DNA of 64,000 bases from DATKCF01 sp035513345 (GCA_035513345.1 DATKCF010000042.1:1-64000), one strand, 5' to 3'; positions 1 to 8,900 are shown, counted from the first letter of the stretch. The notes: generated by a model not told the origin, from the sequence alone. Made by a program: numbers and translations.

Positions 1-590
1 TTCAACGCGGCCCACGTCACATCCGCGCCGCCACTGCCGACCTGGCCGCCACCATTGCCGATTCGTGAAAGCCAGTCCTGCTTCACGGAGACGGGGACCA
101 GCGCGTCGGACCAGTCAGCGATGTCGCTGAGGCCCACCGGACCGAGCCCGCTCGCGCCCCGGACGGCGAGCGTCACGAACGACGGACCGCCGCCCGGCAG
201 CCCCAGGGACGCCGGGTTCCATGCGACGGCGTTGAGGCCGCGCGCCATCGCCGTATAGTTCTCACCCAGCCCCAGCGCGGCAGGGCTCGCACTGGCGACC
301 TGCGCCGAGGCGGCACCGCCGCCCAGGACCAGCACAGCCAGACCGGCCACGATCGGACGACCGAAGAAACGGGCCGGCCACGAACGCTGCCGCGAGAGCG
401 GACAGCTGTCGTTGTCCACCCGGATCCCGAATGCCGGCGAGCCCGGTGAGAGATCCCGCGTCAGCCGCGCTGCCCCCTCGTAGACCATTCGGCGAGCTAT
501 TGCCCTCGCGTTGCCCGGATCCGTCGCGGCGAGATCCGCCACGGCCAGCGCCGGGAATACTCGCTTCGGGTGCCTCGTCTCGATGCTCAT
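1..590 (-). CDS. Partial outer-membrane-type protein (PorV/DUF5723-like), C-terminus beyond the window
   Basis: The reading frame stays open from an ATG at 590 to the window edge, giving 196 residues; the rest lies upstream of base 1. The ATG overlaps the TGA of the preceding lipoprotein gene (ATGA), which suggests translational coupling. A hydrophobic segment ending in GGGAASAQ (about residues 79-97) looks like a signal peptide, yet it sits unusually far from this start. A GTG at 419-417 would give a normal 40-residue leader and is an alternative start. After the leader come ALGLGENY and AVAWNPASLG, the pattern seen near the mature N-terminus of Bacteroidota/Gemmatimonadota PorV, DUF5723 and FadL-like barrels. 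Function beyond an outer-membrane barrel is not determined. Confidence 0.6.
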   Translation of the reverse strand, partial: MSIETRHPKRVFPALAVADLAATDPGNARAIARRMVYEGAARLTRDLSPGSPAFGIRVDNDSCPLSRQRSWPARFFGRPIVAGLAVLVLGGGAASAQVASASPAALGLGENYTAMARGLNAVAWNPASLGLPGGGPSFVTLAVRGASGLGPVGLSDIADWSDALVPVSVKQDWLSRIGNGGGQVGSGGADVTWAAL

Positions 591-1129
591 GATCCGCTCT
601 TCCCACCAAGCTGGACCACCAGCTCCAGCATGTTCTCCAGCGTCACGTTCGGGAACGGCGGTGCGGACAGGCCGCAACCCGAAGAGCGGCACAGCGTGCC
701 AGCGGCCTCGATCGTCACAGGCCCGGCCAGCAGCAGCCGGATCTCCTCGCCTGTCACATCGATCGCCTGGTCCGCGCCTCCCGCCACGTCGACCGTGCCC
801 GTCACTGTCACTCCATCGCCCATGAGTCGCACGGTCAGAATGCCCGTCGAGCCGGCCGCGTTCGCCGGCGTCACCAGCACCCTCCCTCGCCTCACGTCCT
901 CGATATCGATCCCGTCGAGCTCCGCAACGATCGACGCCGTAGCGCCGACGCCAGTCACCGGAACGACTACATCGTCAATCGGGAACCGGAACGTGGATTC
1001 GATCCGTGGCAGACCCGTCGGCAGATCACACGCCGCCAGGATCAACAGGCAGACCACAGGGATGGTCCGGGCTCGCGCCGGCAGGCCGCCGGAACGGGAT
1101 CGATTCGCGCCACTGCACGCGGTCATCAT
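587..1129 (-). CDS. Putative lipoprotein of unknown function
   Basis: 180 residues from the ATGATG at 1129. A longer frame reaches 1213, but the extra residues are arginine/proline-rich and would push the leader out of place. A signal segment ends in LILAAC with Cys34 as the likely lipidated residue. The mature part is a beta-rich domain without cysteine-based or catalytic motifs, apart from a CRSSGCG pair near the C-terminus that could form a disulfide. It looks like an extracytoplasmic beta-sandwich. It is coupled by a 4-base overlap to the outer-membrane-type gene that follows and is divergent from the efflux operon. I do not recognise a named family. Confidence 0.6.
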   Translation of the reverse strand: MMTACSGANRSRSGGLPARARTIPVVCLLILAACDLPTGLPRIESTFRFPIDDVVVPVTGVGATASIVAELDGIDIEDVRRGRVLVTPANAAGSTGILTVRLMGDGVTVTGTVDVAGGADQAIDVTGEEIRLLLAGPVTIEAAGTLCRSSGCGLSAPPFPNVTLENMLELVVQLGGKSGS

Positions 1130-1236
1130 GAGGCCTTGTTGATCGTATGATGGGCCCCAGCCGCGCCGCCCTCGCGACGGCGTGGTGTCCGGACCCGGGA
1201 TTCTACCTCCCATTATCGACCAGCCTGTCGCGGGAC

Positions 1237-1265
1237 TTGAATCGGGTACGATCGTTTAATATATT
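1237..1265 (+). promoter_or_regulatory. Sigma-70-type promoter for the efflux operon
   Basis: TTGAAT (1237-1242), a 17-base spacer and TATATT (1260-1265) match the housekeeping consensus well (4/6 and 5/6) with ideal spacing. It lies in the one clearly AT-rich patch of this part of the window, in the divergent gap before the TolC-like gene. It would start a transcript near 1272 with a leader of about 140 bases. Seen in sequence; activity is inferred. Confidence 0.5.
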
Positions 1266-1411
1266 GATATATAAAGACTTACGGTCCTGCTTCGGGCTGG
1301 CATGTGCCTTCCATCATGGTTACGGGCGGGTGGACCGGTTACGGCGGGTGGAGGATGGGTGGCCCGGTCTGCGCGGAAACGTCCAGGGTACAGAGAATCG
1401 AGGAGTCGGAT

Positions 1412-3016
1412 ATGATATCCAATGAAGCCCATGGAGGGACGCGAGGCTGGCTGAGTGTGATCGGGGCGGCGGTGCTCGTGCTGGCGGCCGGACCGGTCGC
1501 GGCGCAGGAGGCCGCGGTCACGATGACGCTCGAGGAGGCAATCAGCCTCGCTCGCCAGAACAACCCGGTATACCGGCAGACGGCCAACGACGAGTCGGTC
1601 GCCGACTGGAATGTGCGGCAGGCGTACGGCAGTTTCCTGCCATCGCTGAGCGTCAATGGCAGCATGTCGTATTCGGCGAGTGGCACGCCTCGCATCGGAA
1701 TATTCAGCAGTGCGGAGCTCGGTATCTCGCGGCTTCCGGCGAACTACTCGTCGGGTTACTCGATCGGGATGGGCCTGAGTCTGAGCGGGAGCACGATTTT
1801 CCGTGCTGTCGAGGCGAAGGCGAATCAGGGAGCGACGGAGAAGCGGGTCGCGGCGGCGGCGTACCAGTTGTCGACGGACGTGACGCGGCAGTACCTGGCG
1901 GCGCTACGCGCGGCCGACGGCGTTGAGATCGCGCGATCGGCACTGGAGAGTACGGAAGAAGCGCTGCGGCTGGCGCAGGCGAGGGCTGCGGCGGGCGATG
2001 CGACGCGGATCGACGCGGGCCAGGCGGAGGTCGACCGTGGTCGTACGGAAGTACTGCTGCTTCAGGCTGAGAACCTGGCAAGGACGGCCAAGCTGGGGCT
2101 CCTCCAGACGGTCGGGATCGAGCTGGAACGGGACTTCGAGTTGACGAGCACGTTCGAAGTGTTTGAACCGCGGTATGATCTGGAGCAACTGCGGTCGATC
2201 GCGGGGACAACGAATCCGACGCTGGCGGCGGCGAGGGCGGACGAAGCAGCCGCGAATGCGGCGTCACGGGCCGCGAAGACGGCGTACCTTCCATCGTTCA
2301 ACATCAACGCCGGCTGGTCGGGCACCATCCGGCGGACGGGAACGGACCAGTACCAGATCGATCGAGCGCTTTCCTCGGCGACGTCGCAGGCGGAGAACCA
2401 GATCGAGAACTGCCAGTTCATGAACCAGCTGTCGGCGCGGCTGAACTCGCCGCTTCCGGGCTACCCGGTCACGGACTGCACGGGCGAGTACGCGGTGACG
2501 CCGGCGCGTGAGGCGGAGATCCGGGGGGTGGTGCTTGCCGAGTACGACCGGTTCCCGTTCGACTATGACCCGAACCCGTTTGGCGTGAGCCTGAGCGTGT
2601 CACTGCCGATCATCGACGGGTTCACGCGGGAGCGGAACGTCCATCAGGCACGAGTGCAGGTGGAGGACGCGGAGCATCGCCGGCGGGCCCAGGAGCTGAA
2701 CCAGCGTGCCGAAGTGACAACGAACATGCTGGCGCTGGAGACGGCGTGGCGCACGGTCGCGCTCGAGGAACGGAACTCGGCAACGGCAACGGAGCAGCTC
2801 GAGCTTGCACAGGAGCGGTACCGGCTGGGCGCCGGCTCGATCCTGGAGCTGACACAGGCGCAGGAAACGAAGATCCGGGCCGACTTCGCGCAGCTCGATG
2901 CGGTGTACACGTTCCATGAAACGCTGGCCGCGCTGGAAGCGGCGGTCGGTATCCCGCTCCGTGCAATGACAAATGCGGCCGGTGACCTCGAGGTCCCGTC
3001 GTCGCGGGAGAGATAG
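1412..3016 (+). CDS. TolC-family outer-membrane efflux protein
   Basis: 534 residues. The ATG at 1412 is chosen because AGGAG lies 6-10 bases upstream and a signal peptide ending in AGPVAAQEA follows; the frame is open to 1304 but carries no leader there. The protein opens with the TolC/OEP pattern MTLEEAISLARQNNP and has two long helical halves typical of an OEP duplication (for example AEVDRGRTEVLLLQAENLA, and later the QLELAQERYRLGAGS motif). About 100 residues in the middle, including a CQFMNQ and DCTGEY pair, look like an insertion between strands. Role: trimeric outer-membrane exit duct for the adaptor and ABC transporter encoded directly downstream. The gap to the adaptor gene is only 4 bases. 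Confidence 0.9.
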   Translation: MISNEAHGGTRGWLSVIGAAVLVLAAGPVAAQEAAVTMTLEEAISLARQNNPVYRQTANDESVADWNVRQAYGSFLPSLSVNGSMSYSASGTPRIGIFSSAELGISRLPANYSSGYSIGMGLSLSGSTIFRAVEAKANQGATEKRVAAAAYQLSTDVTRQYLAALRAADGVEIARSALESTEEALRLAQARAAAGDATRIDAGQAEVDRGRTEVLLLQAENLARTAKLGLLQTVGIELERDFELTSTFEVFEPRYDLEQLRSIAGTTNPTLAAARADEAAANAASRAAKTAYLPSFNINAGWSGTIRRTGTDQYQIDRALSSATSQAENQIENCQFMNQLSARLNSPLPGYPVTDCTGEYAVTPAREAEIRGVVLAEYDRFPFDYDPNPFGVSLSVSLPIIDGFTRERNVHQARVQVEDAEHRRRAQELNQRAEVTTNMLALETAWRTVALEERNSATATEQLELAQERYRLGAGSILELTQAQETKIRADFAQLDAVYTFHETLAALEAAVGIPLRAMTNAAGDLEVPSSRER

Positions 3017-3020
3017 ATCA

Positions 3021-4283
3021 ATGGCAATGGACAAGCCACGCGCGAATCCGCCGAAAAAGCGGGGCAAGCTGTACGCGAGTATCGCGATCGTCGCGGCAGT
3101 GATCCTGACGGTCGGCCTGTCGCAGCTGAAGCCCGCGCCGCCGAGCGTCGACCGCCAGCTGGCCTGGACGGACACGGTCGAACGCGGCACGATGATTCGC
3201 AACATCCGTGGACCGGGCACGCTCGTACCGGAGCAGATCCAGATCATCGCGGCCGTCACCAACGGCCGGGTCGTCGAGAAGCTTGTCGATCCGGGTGTGA
3301 CGGTCGAGCCGAATACGGTGCTGCTCCGGCTCGAGAACCCCGATGTCCAGCTGAACCTGCTGGCCGAGCAGCGGCAGTTGACGAGCGGTCGCTCGGCGCT
3401 GGTCAGCATGGAGACGACGCTGGCGTCGAACCGGCTCAACCAGGAGGCCGCCGTCGCGCAGATCGTTCAACAGTACAACGAGGCCGCGCGTACGGACTCG
3501 GTCAACGAGGAACTCTGGTCGAAGCAACTCATCACGCGAAACGAGTATCTAACGGCAAAGGACAACCTCGAGCAGTTGAAGACGCGCGTAGACATCGAGC
3601 GGCAGAAACTGGCCATGCAGGTGAACTCGATCGAGGCGCAGCTCGAAGCCCAGCGCGCGGAGATCGAACAGCTCCAGCGCATGGTTGCGTTCCGACAGGA
3701 CCAGCTCGAATCCATGAACGTGACGGCCGGGTCGAGCGGCGTTCTCCAGCGCCTGGGTCAGAACGGCGACCTCGAGATCGGCCAGTACATTCTGTCAGGC
3801 CAGGAACTGGCCCGCGTGGTCCAGCCTGGTAAGCTCAAGGCAGTGTTGAGGATACCGGAAACGCAGGCGGTCGACGTCGTGGTCGGACTGGCGGCCGAGA
3901 TCGATACACGAAACGGAGTGATCCATGGACGCGTAGTGCGTATCGACCCGGCGGCCCAGGGCGGTACGGTCGGCGTCGATGTGGCACTTCCGGACGATCT
4001 GCCGCCCGGCGCTCGTCCCGATCTGAGCGTTGATGGCAGGATCATCATCAGCCAGCTCGACGACGTGCTGCACGTCGGACGGCAGCAGTACGCCAATCCG
4101 AGAAGCACGATCGGACTGTTCAAGCTCGAGCCGGATGGCAATACGGCGGTCCGGGTCCCGGTGCAGATCGGCGAAGCCTCCGTCAACGAAATGGAGGTCG
4201 TGAGCGGTCTCAGAGAGGGTGACGTTGTCATTCTCTCGGACATGTCGCAGTGGGATAGTTACGATCGCATCAGACTGAGGTAG
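3021..4283 (+). CDS. Periplasmic adaptor subunit (HlyD/MacA-like membrane fusion protein)
   Basis: 420 residues. The ATG at 3021 follows GGGAGAGATAG; the frame extends upstream into the TolC gene but adds only arginine-rich residues. One N-terminal membrane anchor (about residues 15-32) precedes a barrel-sandwich (lipoyl-like) half, a long coiled coil (about residues 100-220, rich in Glu/Gln/Leu heptads such as EQLKTRVDIERQ), the second lipoyl half and a beta-barrel. The C-terminal VSGLREGDVVILS is the usual end of RND/MacA adaptors. It should bridge the inner-membrane ABC permease and the TolC-like channel. Fourth-base spacing to the channel gene and the ATPase downstream support one operon. 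Confidence 0.88.
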   Translation: MAMDKPRANPPKKRGKLYASIAIVAAVILTVGLSQLKPAPPSVDRQLAWTDTVERGTMIRNIRGPGTLVPEQIQIIAAVTNGRVVEKLVDPGVTVEPNTVLLRLENPDVQLNLLAEQRQLTSGRSALVSMETTLASNRLNQEAAVAQIVQQYNEAARTDSVNEELWSKQLITRNEYLTAKDNLEQLKTRVDIERQKLAMQVNSIEAQLEAQRAEIEQLQRMVAFRQDQLESMNVTAGSSGVLQRLGQNGDLEIGQYILSGQELARVVQPGKLKAVLRIPETQAVDVVVGLAAEIDTRNGVIHGRVVRIDPAAQGGTVGVDVALPDDLPPGARPDLSVDGRIIISQLDDVLHVGRQQYANPRSTIGLFKLEPDGNTAVRVPVQIGEASVNEMEVVSGLREGDVVILSDMSQWDSYDRIRLR

Positions 4284-4343
4284 GCATTTCTGGGGCGAGC
4301 CAACAAGCACCAGAGACCAGACACCACAAACCCGGAGCCGCTG

Positions 4344-5090
4344 ATGGACGCGTTAATCGAGCTGAACAGTGTGAGCAAGGTGTTCTACACCGACGAAGTG
4401 GAGACGCATGCGCTCTCGTCGATCCACCTCAAGCTCGATCGTGGGGAGTACGTGGCGATTGCGGGGCCGTCAGGGTGTGGCAAGACGACGCTGCTCTCGC
4501 TGCTCGGCCTGCTCGACTCGCCGACGGAGGGCGAGTACCTGCTGGACGGCAAGAACGTATCATCGCTGTCGGCGTCGGAGCGGGCGCGCGTCCGCAACCG
4601 CGAGATCGGGTTCATCTTCCAGGCGTTCAACCTGATCGGCGACCTGACGGTGTTCGAGAACGTCGAACTGCCGCTGACGTATCGCGGGATGCCGTCGAGC
4701 GAGCGGAAAGAGCGGGTCATGGCCGCGCTCGAGCGGGTCGGCATGGCGCACCGGACGAAGCACTATCCGTCGCAGCTCTCGGGCGGTCAGCAGCAGCGGG
4801 TGGCGGTGGCCCGCGCAATCGTCGGCAAGCCGTTGATCCTGCTGGCCGACGAGCCGACGGGTAACCTGGACTCCAAGAATGGCGAAGCCGTGATGGACCT
4901 GATGAAGGAGCTGCACGCGGACGGCGCGACCATCTGCATGGTCACCCACGATCCGCGTTACGCACGGTACGCCGACCGCACGATCCATCTGTTCGACGGC
5001 CAGGTCGTGCGCGACGAAGCGACCAGCCAGGCCCACGAACTCGAAGAGAGCGGCTTCGAGGTGCACCACGGGCCGGAGTCGCAGGACTAG
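4344..5090 (+). CDS. ABC transporter ATP-binding protein (MacB/LolD type)
   Basis: 248 residues. All ABC hallmarks are present: Walker A GPSGCGKT (41-48), Q-loop FQAFN (about 92), signature LSGGQQQR (145-152), Walker B LILLADEP (164-171) and an H-loop in MVTHDPRYA. Sequence and length fit the LolD/MacB/FtsE group, which energises FtsX-type permeases. An acidic C-terminal tail of about 20 residues follows the fold. GGAG lies 6-9 bases before the ATG. The 60-base gap after the adaptor and the permease gene downstream indicate a tripartite MacAB-TolC-like exporter with the ATPase as a separate chain. Confidence 0.9.
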   Translation: MDALIELNSVSKVFYTDEVETHALSSIHLKLDRGEYVAIAGPSGCGKTTLLSLLGLLDSPTEGEYLLDGKNVSSLSASERARVRNREIGFIFQAFNLIGDLTVFENVELPLTYRGMPSSERKERVMAALERVGMAHRTKHYPSQLSGGQQQRVAVARAIVGKPLILLADEPTGNLDSKNGEAVMDLMKELHADGATICMVTHDPRYARYADRTIHLFDGQVVRDEATSQAHELEESGFEVHHGPESQD

Positions 5091-5138
5091 TCCAGCGGTT
5101 TCGTCGGTCGTCGCCACGGCGCGATGATCGGACATGAT

Positions 5139-5164
5139 GAGCCGGATAACTCGGGATCCGGCTC
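5139..5164 (+). other. Hairpin between ATPase and small membrane-protein genes
   Basis: GAGCCGGA (5139-5146) pairs perfectly with TCCGGCTC (5157-5164) around a 10-base loop. No T-run follows, so it may be an mRNA-stabilising or attenuating hairpin rather than a terminator. Confidence 0.25.
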
Positions 5165-5252
5165 CTCCGGGCGGGCGTCGGGTTGCGCGCGAGAAGTATC
5201 AAGCCGGCGTCCGCCCACTCCCCATCAAACGACGTGACACGGAGCAAGCGAA

Positions 5253-5528
5253 ATGGATGAGGACATCCTCATCATCCTGATGAGCGGACTGGTCATCCTG
5301 GTTCCGGTTGCGGGCCTGACGCTGCGGTTCGCGCTGAAGCCGGTGGTCGATTCGATCGCACGGCTGCTCGAGGCGCGCAACGGTTCGGCGGCGCGCAGCC
5401 TCGAGGCGATCGACCTTGTCGACAAGCGGCTCGCGCTGTTCGAGCAGGAGTTTCAGTTGCTGCGCAGCGAGGTTCGCCAGCTCGACGAACGGCACGACTT
5501 CTACGACAAGCTGACCTCGGGGCGCTGA
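5253..5528 (+). CDS. Small single-pass membrane protein with C-terminal coiled coil
   Basis: 91 residues. Residues 5-26 form a transmembrane helix (ILIILMSGLVILVPVAGLTL) and residues 35-85 a charged heptad-like helix ending EVRQLDERHDFYDKL. There is no enzymatic motif. Its TGA is one base from the ATG of the large permease, so the two are almost certainly co-translated. It may be an accessory or assembly subunit of the exporter. I do not recognise a named family; the role is inferred only from position. GGAG lies upstream in CACGGAGCAAGCGAA. Confidence 0.6.
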   Translation: MDEDILIILMSGLVILVPVAGLTLRFALKPVVDSIARLLEARNGSAARSLEAIDLVDKRLALFEQEFQLLRSEVRQLDERHDFYDKLTSGR

Positions 5529-5529
5529 G

Positions 5530-7956
5530 ATGGACCGTTTCCGACAGGACATCCGGTACGCGATCCGAACATTGCTGAAGAGCCCGCTGTTCGCGGTGAC
5601 CGTGGTGCTGACGCTGGGCGTTGGCATCGGTGCGAACACGGCGATCTTCAGCTTCGTCGACACGATGCTGCTGCGGCCGCTGCCGTATCCGGAACCGGAC
5701 GACATCGTGGTGGTCTGGCAGGACTTCGGTTCGACCGGTGGTCCGCGGCAGGAGTGGTTCACCCCGCCGGACTATGCGGATCTGGCGAGTCAGCCGACGA
5801 CACTTGCGGCGGTTTCGACAATCGCGGGCTGGAACCCGAACCTGACGGGCGTGGAGCAGGCGAAGCGGCTGACAGGGCTGGCCGTGTCGCCGGGATACTT
5901 CACGATCGCGGGCGTCGCGCCGGCGATGGGCCGGTCGTTCACGGCCGAGGAAGTCGCGGCAGGCGAGACGGACGTGGTGGTGATCAGTGACGACCTGTGG
6001 CGGACCACGTTCGGCGCGGACCCGTCGATCATCGGTTCGGCGGTACAGTTGATGGGCTCGCAGTACACGGTGGTGGGTGTGATGCCGCGCGGGTTCGAGC
6101 CGCCGTTCCAGCCGGCGGACGTGTGGCGGCCGTACTCGGAGACGTTCTTCGGTGCCGGCTGTACGGCCAGCCGCGGCTGCTACGTGACGCAGGTGCTGGC
6201 GAGGGTTCGGCCAGAGGTGACGCTGGAGCAGGCCAGGTCCGAGATGGCGGTGTTCTCGCGCGGGCTGAGAGAAGCGGATCCGGCGGAGAAGGCGGGCGTC
6301 GAGATCAGACTGGTCCGGCTGCACGATCAGATCGCAGGTCCGGTGGAACCGATGCTCGTCGCGTTACTGGCGTCGGTCGGACTGCTGTTGCTGATCGCGT
6401 GCGTGAACGTAGCGAACCTGCTGATCGCGAGGGCGGCAGGCCGGGAACGGGAAGTTGCGGTGCGCGCGGCGATCGGCGCGAGCCGTGGCAGGCTGATCCG
6501 GCAGCTCATGACGGAGAGCGTGATCGTGGGGCTTGCGGGAGGCGCGGCGGGCGTGCTGATCGCGTACTGGGGCGTGGACGTGCTGGTGGCGATGAGTCCG
6601 CCGGGCGCGCCGCGGTTGTCAGCGGTGGGCGTCGATCCGAGAGCACTGGGCTTCGCGTCCGCGCTGTCGCTCTGTGTCGGCCTGGTGTTCGGGCTCGTGC
6701 CGGCGCTGCATCTGTCGCGCGTCGAGTTGAGCGTGTCGCTGAAGGAGTCGGGCGGTGCGCGCGGCGGCCGGAGTCGGACGAGGATGCGGAACGTACTGGT
6801 GGCGGCCGAAGTCGCGATTGCGCTCATGCTGCTGGCTGGCGCGGGCCTCATGGTCCGCAACCTGGTGGGCCTCAACGCGGTCGATCCGGGCTTCGAACCG
6901 CGGCGAGCGGCCGCCGTACAGTTGCTCCTGCCTCAGGCCGGCTACGCCGGAACGGAGCAGGTGAACGCGTTCATCGACGGGCTGGTCGATCGGCTCGAGG
7001 GTCACCCGTCGGTGAGTGCGGCCGGCGCTGTCTCGATTCTGCCCATGACCGGCACCACGTCGGACACGGGCTTCCGTATCGAAGGCCGGCCGCTGACGGA
7101 CGGTCGGGGCTCGCCCGCGGCCGACTATCGGTCCGCAACGCCCGGCTACCTGGAGGCGGCCGGACTGCGCCTGCTCCGCGGCCGCTGGCTGACGGCAGCG
7201 GACCGGGCGGGCGCTCCGGAGGTCGTGGTCATCAACGAGTCGTTCGCGGAGCGCTTCTATCCGAATGAGGACCCGATCGGCCGTCGGATCTCGTACCGTG
7301 GTGCGGACGGCCCGTGGTCGACGATCGTCGGAACGATCGCGGACGTCCATCATCGCGGGCTCGACCAGCCGACGCGGCCGGAGATGTACATGTCGCACCT
7401 TCAACTGGCGGCCCGGTCGATGTACGTGGTAATGCGCACGACCGCAGCCGACGCGTCGGCGCTGATCGCGCAGGTGCGCTCGGAAGTCAACGCACTGGAT
7501 CCGGACCTGCCGCTTGCGGGCCAGACCACGCTCGAAGATCTGGTCGGCCAGTCGATCGCGATTCCGAGGCTGTTCGTCGCATTCTTCGGTTTCTTCGCGT
7601 TCGTCGCGCTGCTGCTCGCCGCGGTCGGCATCTATGGCGTGACGGCGCAGGCGGTCGGACAGCGCGCCCAGGAGATCGGCATCCGGATGGCGCTCGGCGC
7701 TGATGCGCGCGGCGTCGTCATGCGCATCGTCGGCCAGGCAATGGTGGTCGCGCTCTCAGGCCTGGCCATCGGGCTGGCCGCCGCACTGGCGCTGGCCGGC
7801 CGCATGCGCGGGCTGCTCTTCGAGCTGAGTCCCACGGATCCAGCGACCTTCGCGACCATCGCCACGATCCTCGCTGTAGTTGCATTGATCGCGGCGTGGG
7901 TACCCGCGCGGCGGGCGGCGAGTATCGAACCCATGAAGGCACTGCGAACGGAGTAG
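5530..7956 (+). CDS. ADOP-type ABC permease (duplicated FtsX/MacB_PCD)
   Basis: 808 residues, about twice a standard MacB membrane part. The start FRQDIRYAIRTLLKSPLFA and the following LGVGIGANTAIFSFVD are diagnostic of the acidobacterial duplicated orphan permease family. Layout: N-terminal helix, MacB-type periplasmic domain (about 50-260), three helices of the first FtsX module (about 275-405), a second helix plus periplasmic domain (about 420-660) and a last FtsX module ending VPARRAASIEPMKALRTE. Motifs such as REREVAVRAAIGASRGRL and GQRAQEIGIRMALGADARG mark the two coupling helices that contact the ATPase. Many ADOPs lack a local ATPase; this one has a complete set (TolC, adaptor, ATPase) upstream. 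Substrate unknown. Confidence 0.9.
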   Translation: MDRFRQDIRYAIRTLLKSPLFAVTVVLTLGVGIGANTAIFSFVDTMLLRPLPYPEPDDIVVVWQDFGSTGGPRQEWFTPPDYADLASQPTTLAAVSTIAGWNPNLTGVEQAKRLTGLAVSPGYFTIAGVAPAMGRSFTAEEVAAGETDVVVISDDLWRTTFGADPSIIGSAVQLMGSQYTVVGVMPRGFEPPFQPADVWRPYSETFFGAGCTASRGCYVTQVLARVRPEVTLEQARSEMAVFSRGLREADPAEKAGVEIRLVRLHDQIAGPVEPMLVALLASVGLLLLIACVNVANLLIARAAGREREVAVRAAIGASRGRLIRQLMTESVIVGLAGGAAGVLIAYWGVDVLVAMSPPGAPRLSAVGVDPRALGFASALSLCVGLVFGLVPALHLSRVELSVSLKESGGARGGRSRTRMRNVLVAAEVAIALMLLAGAGLMVRNLVGLNAVDPGFEPRRAAAVQLLLPQAGYAGTEQVNAFIDGLVDRLEGHPSVSAAGAVSILPMTGTTSDTGFRIEGRPLTDGRGSPAADYRSATPGYLEAAGLRLLRGRWLTAADRAGAPEVVVINESFAERFYPNEDPIGRRISYRGADGPWSTIVGTIADVHHRGLDQPTRPEMYMSHLQLAARSMYVVMRTTAADASALIAQVRSEVNALDPDLPLAGQTTLEDLVGQSIAIPRLFVAFFGFFAFVALLLAAVGIYGVTAQAVGQRAQEIGIRMALGADARGVVMRIVGQAMVVALSGLAIGLAAALALAGRMRGLLFELSPTDPATFATIATILAVVALIAAWVPARRAASIEPMKALRTE

Positions 7957-8144
7957 CCGGCGAACGGACGTGTACGTGGTGGGACGCTTGCCTTCGACCG
8001 GCGGCTCGTAGCGCGGCAAGGCATCCTACTGGCGTCCGATCGGCGCGTCGCGTTATTCATCCCGGTTGTTGCGCGGGTCGCGGTTCGATCCGGCGAGGTA
8101 CGGACGCTGGCGGCGGAGCGGAGCCCATCGAATCGGTTGAACGA

Positions 8145-8849
8145 CTGCTTCCTGCGCTGGCCGATATCCTGGTCGCTGTCCCGATCGCACTGATCGCTGC
8201 GGTAGCATTCGGCCGGGTCGCGTCATGGCAGCGGCTCGCGCGGCGGGTGGCGGTGCCGTACACGCGGAAGCTGTTCCACATCGGCATCTTCAGCATTGCG
8301 GCCGGGGTCCACACGATGAGGGGCGCCCCGGCCGTCGTCGTGTACGGCGCTGTTGTCGCGTTGTTCGTCGTGCACGCGACGTGGCGGGGAGATGGGCACC
8401 CGTTGTACGAAGCGCTCGCGCGACCAGGCGATTCGCCGCACCGCGCGCTGTTTGTACTCGTGCCGCTGGTCACGACGGCAGTCGGCGGCGTGACGTGCAG
8501 TCTGCTGTTCCCGCGTTTCGCGGCCGTCGGCTATCTGGTTGCGGGCTGGGGCGATGCGGCGGGTGAACCGGCCGGTCAGCGGTGGGGCCGACACCGGTAC
8601 CGCGTGCCGTCGCTGGCGGGCGTCAAGGCGACGCGCAGCATAGAAGGCAGCCTTGCGGTGTTCGCGGTCGGTACGGTAGCGGCGGTACCGGCGCTGCTGG
8701 CGGCGAGCGTGTCGGCTGGCACACTGATCGCCGCGGCGCTTGCGGCGGGCGCGGCCGGCGCGATGGTGGAAGCGGTGAGCCACCACGGTCTGGACAACCT
8801 GACGGTACAACTCGGCGCGGCGGGCGCAGCGGCACTGGTAGCGGGCTGA
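8145..8849 (+). CDS. Phytol/dolichol kinase-like membrane protein (CTP-dependent kinase superfamily)
   Basis: About 234 residues with some seven membrane segments. TRKLFHIGIF near the N-terminus, GWGDAAGEPAGQRWG in the middle and the downstream KATRSIEGSLAVF match the conserved motifs of the phytol kinase (VTE5), SEC59 and bacterial CTP-dependent prenol kinase family. The predicted reaction is phosphorylation of a membrane prenol or diacylglycerol-like lipid. The start is a problem: the only in-frame ATG (7896) lies 61 bases inside the permease gene, and the first GTG (8247) would remove the first helix. I place it at a CTG (8145) that keeps the fold, with a GGCGGAGCGGAG purine tract about 25 bases upstream. 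Not obviously part of the exporter. Confidence 0.6.
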   Translation: MLPALADILVAVPIALIAAVAFGRVASWQRLARRVAVPYTRKLFHIGIFSIAAGVHTMRGAPAVVVYGAVVALFVVHATWRGDGHPLYEALARPGDSPHRALFVLVPLVTTAVGGVTCSLLFPRFAAVGYLVAGWGDAAGEPAGQRWGRHRYRVPSLAGVKATRSIEGSLAVFAVGTVAAVPALLAASVSAGTLIAAALAAGAAGAMVEAVSHHGLDNLTVQLGAAGAAALVAG

Positions 8850-8900
8850 AGGCGACACGGTCGGCGCGAGTTTGGGGACGTATCGAAACGATAGGGAGAC

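Noticed and set aside
5997..7268. A 423-residue plus frame inside the ADOP permease
   Set aside because: Glycine/arginine-rich frame-shifted reading of the permease; the permease frame is unbroken with all helices.
8075..8095. GGTTCGATCC-like sequence that resembles a tRNA T-arm
   Set aside because: No acceptor stem, D-arm or anticodon arm can be folded around it.
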